From CAYQQU01 sp964419545 (lineage in GTDB: Bacteria > Bacteroidota > Bacteroidia > Chitinophagales > Saprospiraceae): a stretch of 64,000 bases of DNA. The position numbers were made by a program, and so were the translations under genes. Under the pieces are notes generated by a model. It saw nothing but the letters and a program-made list of their open reading frames with translations, did not search any database and had not been told where the DNA came from. Of this stretch, positions 62,117 to 64,000 are shown piece after piece; the stretch's first letter is position 1, and every line of letters starts with the position of its first letter. Location of the stretch: NCBI GenBank assembly GCA_964419545.1, contig CAYQQU010000007.1, positions 62,001 to 126,000 of the forward strand, given 5' to 3'.

Positions 62117-63040
62117 TCACAAGTCCGCCGTATCGAAATTAACCAGCTTTACGAATTGTTGAATCCGGTTGACGATCTCTTCGCTGGTCAGTTCCTTGAG
62201 GCGCTCGATGCTGAATTTCTCCACGCAGAAAGAAGCCATGGCCGAGCCGAAGATGACGGCCCGTTTCATGTTTTCAAAAGAAGTATCGCCGGTTTGGGCC
62301 AGAAAACCCATGAAGCCGCCGGCGAAGGTGTCCCCGGCGCCGGTCGGATCGAATACCTCGGCAAGGGGCAGGGCCGGCGCGAAGAAGATGTTATCTCCTT
62401 CGAAAAGGAGGGCGCCGTGTTCTCCTTTTTTCACGACGAGGTAGCGGGGGCCCATCGCGTGGATGATGCGAGCCGCTTTCACCAGCGAGTATTCGCCGGT
62501 AAGTTGCCGGGCTTCTTCGTCGTTGATGGTCAGGACGTCGATGCGGCCGATGACCTCTTTCAGGCTGTCCAGGGCCGTGTCCATCCAGAAGTTCATAGTG
62601 TCCAGGGCGATGAGTTCCGGACGGGCTTCCAGTTGGTCCAGCACCCGCATCTGCACGGAAGGGGTGAGGTTGCCGAGCATGACGAATTGCGGCTTTCGGT
62701 ACGTTTCGGGGAGTTGGGGGTCGAATTCGGCCAGTACGTTCAGCTGGGTGTCCAGCGTATCCCGTTCGTTCATATCGTAGTGATAACGACCAGCCCAGAA
62801 GAAGGACTTTTCACCCGACTTGACCTGGAGGCCGTCCGTGTTGATTCCGCGGGAACGCATGAAGTTCAGCTCTTCCTCCGGGAAATCGTCTCCGATGACG
62901 GATACCAGGTTGATGTTTTCCGTAAAAAAAGATGCCGCCAGCGTGATGTAGGTGGCGGCGCCGCCGATGGCCATTTCGGCGTGACCAAAAGGGGTTTCAA
63001 TGTCGTCGAAAGCGACGGTTCCAACAGCCAATAGACTCAT
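62117..63040 (-). CDS. PfkB-family carbohydrate or nucleoside kinase
   Basis: 307 residues from the ATG at 63040. The ATP-binding block DPTGAGDTFAGGF contains the catalytic D237, and the substrate Gly-Gly is in MAIGGAATYITLA near the N-terminus. Ribokinase, adenosine kinase and fructokinase all share these; sequence does not resolve them. A Bacteroidota family is often annotated only as sugar kinase. It is followed by rlmN on the other strand and preceded by the tRNA-Asn promoter. Confidence 0.85.
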   Translation of the reverse strand: MSLLAVGTVAFDDIETPFGHAEMAIGGAATYITLAASFFTENINLVSVIGDDFPEEELNFMRSRGINTDGLQVKSGEKSFFWAGRYHYDMNERDTLDTQLNVLAEFDPQLPETYRKPQFVMLGNLTPSVQMRVLDQLEARPELIALDTMNFWMDTALDSLKEVIGRIDVLTINDEEARQLTGEYSLVKAARIIHAMGPRYLVVKKGEHGALLFEGDNIFFAPALPLAEVFDPTGAGDTFAGGFMGFLAQTGDTSFENMKRAVIFGSAMASFCVEKFSIERLKELTSEEIVNRIQQFVKLVNFDTADL

Positions 63041-63072
63041 GAGAATTATTTTTGAAAATTCAATTGCAAATA

Positions 63073-63103
63073 TTGCACTTTTATCTGGCAACCTATAACT
63101 TTG
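63073..63103 (+). promoter_or_regulatory. Promoter of tRNA-Asn
   Basis: TTG (63073-63075), 20 bases, then TAACTTTG (63096-63103) matches the Bacteroidota form exactly. The tRNA starts at 63177, about 67 bases after the predicted start of transcription. Confidence 0.7.
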
Positions 63104-63176
63104 CACTCGCTCTTTAAGAGGAAGGGTTTTCGCCGTGCTTATCTTACGGATTTTACGGCAAAAAAGATAAAAAGAT

Positions 63177-63250
63177 GCCTCAGTAGCTCAGCTGGTTAGA
63201 GCGGCGGACTGTTAATCCGTAGGTCGTTGGTTCGAGCCCAACCTGAGGCG
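63177..63250 (+). tRNA. tRNA-Asn (GTT anticodon)
   Basis: 74 bases. Acceptor arms GCCTCAG (63177-63183) and CTGAGGC (63243-63249) pair perfectly; the anticodon loop CTGTTAA gives GTT, on a stem GCGGA/TCCGT. The T-loop GGTTCGAGCCC is present. No CCA is encoded. A terminator follows at 63258-63304. Confidence 0.97.
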
Positions 63251-63615
63251 CATCTAGAAAAGTCGTACTTCGCAGGGCTTGCTGCGGGGTTTGACTTTTT
63301 TTTTACCGTCGTCCGACACTTCAGGGCCTGCTTTCAGAAAAAATGCTACCCACCTGACCAATTTTCCCACCCATCCGGGCGACGAACGATGGAAAATCAG
63401 GCCTTTTTTCGATAAATTAGGAACAAATGTTTGTTCTCAACCGATGAACTGATTTAAACTTTTCTACCGGTCTGCGGCCTAAGCCCTTATGGAACCTGGC
63501 TTCTGCGTTTTTCTCGCCCGTACCTTCCAGGTACGCGCTCCGAACGCCAGAACCCACAATGGCTTGGCCTCGACGGCAATACAAAAGTTTAAATCAGGTA
63601 TATTAAAAAACGCCT
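63251..63615. other. Intergenic spacer after tRNA-Asn
   Basis: 365 bases. The left end is the tRNA terminator; the remainder, including an AT-rich block around 63400-63470, contains no gene or clear promoter. The secreted-protein gene starts at 63616. Confidence 0.55.
63258..63304 (+). terminator. Terminator of tRNA-Asn
   Basis: AAAAGTC (63258-63264) pairs with GACTTTT (63293-63299), with an inner CGCAG/CTGCG stem (63271-63275, 63282-63286), and a run of nine T (63296-63304). The T tract overlaps the right arm, as is typical of an intrinsic terminator. Confidence 0.8.
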
Positions 63616-64000
63616 ATGTTTTTCAAAAACGCTACGCGCTCTTTGTTCCTGCTGTTTGGGGTTTTCTCCGTTTCACCGATCCATGCCGGCTCCTACGCCT
63701 GGGAATCCGCCTTTCGGCAAATTGGCGAAAACACCGTGGAAGTCACCTTCATCCAGTACGCTGATGTCGGTTTCGAAGGCCGGGAGATTGCCGTTTCTTG
63801 GGACGAAGAAAATTTTGAGGCCGTACCGACGAGCAACGGTCTTGACACCAATAATGACGGTATCCCCGACGGCGAAATAATCGACCAGAACATCCGTAAG
63901 CTGGTCTTCACGGCTACGCATACCTACGAGGCCCCCGGGCAGTACCATATTATAATGCGCGACCCCAACCGACCCGGCGGTATCTGTAACATCAACTTTC
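63616..64000 (+). CDS. Secreted protein, 5' part only
   Basis: 128 residues are visible before the window ends. The N-terminus MFFKNATRSLFLLFGVFSVSPIHA is a signal peptide, followed by a beta-rich domain with an EF-hand-like TSNGLDTNNDGIPDGEI stretch and RDPNRPGGICNINF at the edge. Sequences of this type open large Bacteroidota surface proteins that end in T9SS sorting or gliding-associated domains, which are outside the window. The full length and role are unknown. Confidence 0.7.
   Translation, partial: MFFKNATRSLFLLFGVFSVSPIHAGSYAWESAFRQIGENTVEVTFIQYADVGFEGREIAVSWDEENFEAVPTSNGLDTNNDGIPDGEIIDQNIRKLVFTATHTYEAPGQYHIIMRDPNRPGGICNINF

Noticed and set aside
63177..63253. Encoded CCA end on tRNA-Asn
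   Set aside because: The bases after the discriminator are CAT, so CCA must be added after transcription.

Overview
The window looks like chromosome from a marine-type Bacteroidota, most likely the Saprospiria (Lewinella/Phaeodactylibacter-like). The evidence is gene content: SusC/FecA-like TonB receptors with carboxypeptidase-like N-terminal domains, a T9SS-sorted M36 peptidase, DUF4292, DUF5723 and DUF2141 proteins, the acpP-fabF-rnc order, and promoters fitting the Bacteroidota form (TTG or TTTG, about 20 bases, then TAnnTTTG). Most of the window is GC-rich. No phage, integrase, transposase, rRNA or CRISPR was found.

Layout. 1-2 kb: the start of a DUF4292 lipoprotein gene and a TPR protein, both on the minus strand. 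2.1-3.6 kb: pyruvate kinase. 4-8.8 kb: acpP, fabF, rnc, a SWIM protein and a small membrane protein, with a strongly structured acpP-fabF spacer. 8.9-10.7 kb: an acyl-CoA dehydrogenase preceded by two identical palindromes. 10.9-14.1 kb: a DUF1361 protein, a small winged-helix regulator with a membrane partner, and a TerB/LETM1-like protein. 14.1-19.8 kb: an envelope protein, an HTH regulator, a TonB receptor and an orphan LytS-type kinase. 20-30.7 kb: DUF2141, uvrB, a SerB-SerA fusion, nadB, a glycosyltransferase, lgt, mtaB and an outer-membrane protein. 31-34 kb: a lipoprotein and a DUF5723 protein.

34.2-39.4 kb is the most interesting part. A visibly AT-richer, same-strand run encodes a MerC-like membrane protein, a LolD-like ATPase, an FtsX-type permease with a His/Asp-rich extracytoplasmic insertion, a small membrane-anchored protein with a CFFC motif (DUF3299-like), a DUF1826 protein and a COG0523 metallochaperone GTPase. 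It starts from one promoter whose -7 box runs into a 7+1+7 palindrome, and ends near a 164-bp palindromic element. A TonB receptor follows. I read it as a zinc-limitation (Zur-type) response and trafficking locus in a Bacteroidota-specific arrangement. The family assignments are sound; the transport direction and the regulator are inference.

42-64 kb is mostly housekeeping and secretion: a lipid A-type acyltransferase, the M36 peptidase, an aldehyde dehydrogenase, an M28 peptidase, thiL, a thioredoxin-fold protein, a DUF1800/DUF1501 secreted pair, a GH25 lysozyme, a class III aminotransferase, rpoN, aminopeptidase P, rlmN, a PfkB kinase, tRNA-Asn and the start of another secreted protein. Convergent gene pairs are commonly separated by clear hairpins.
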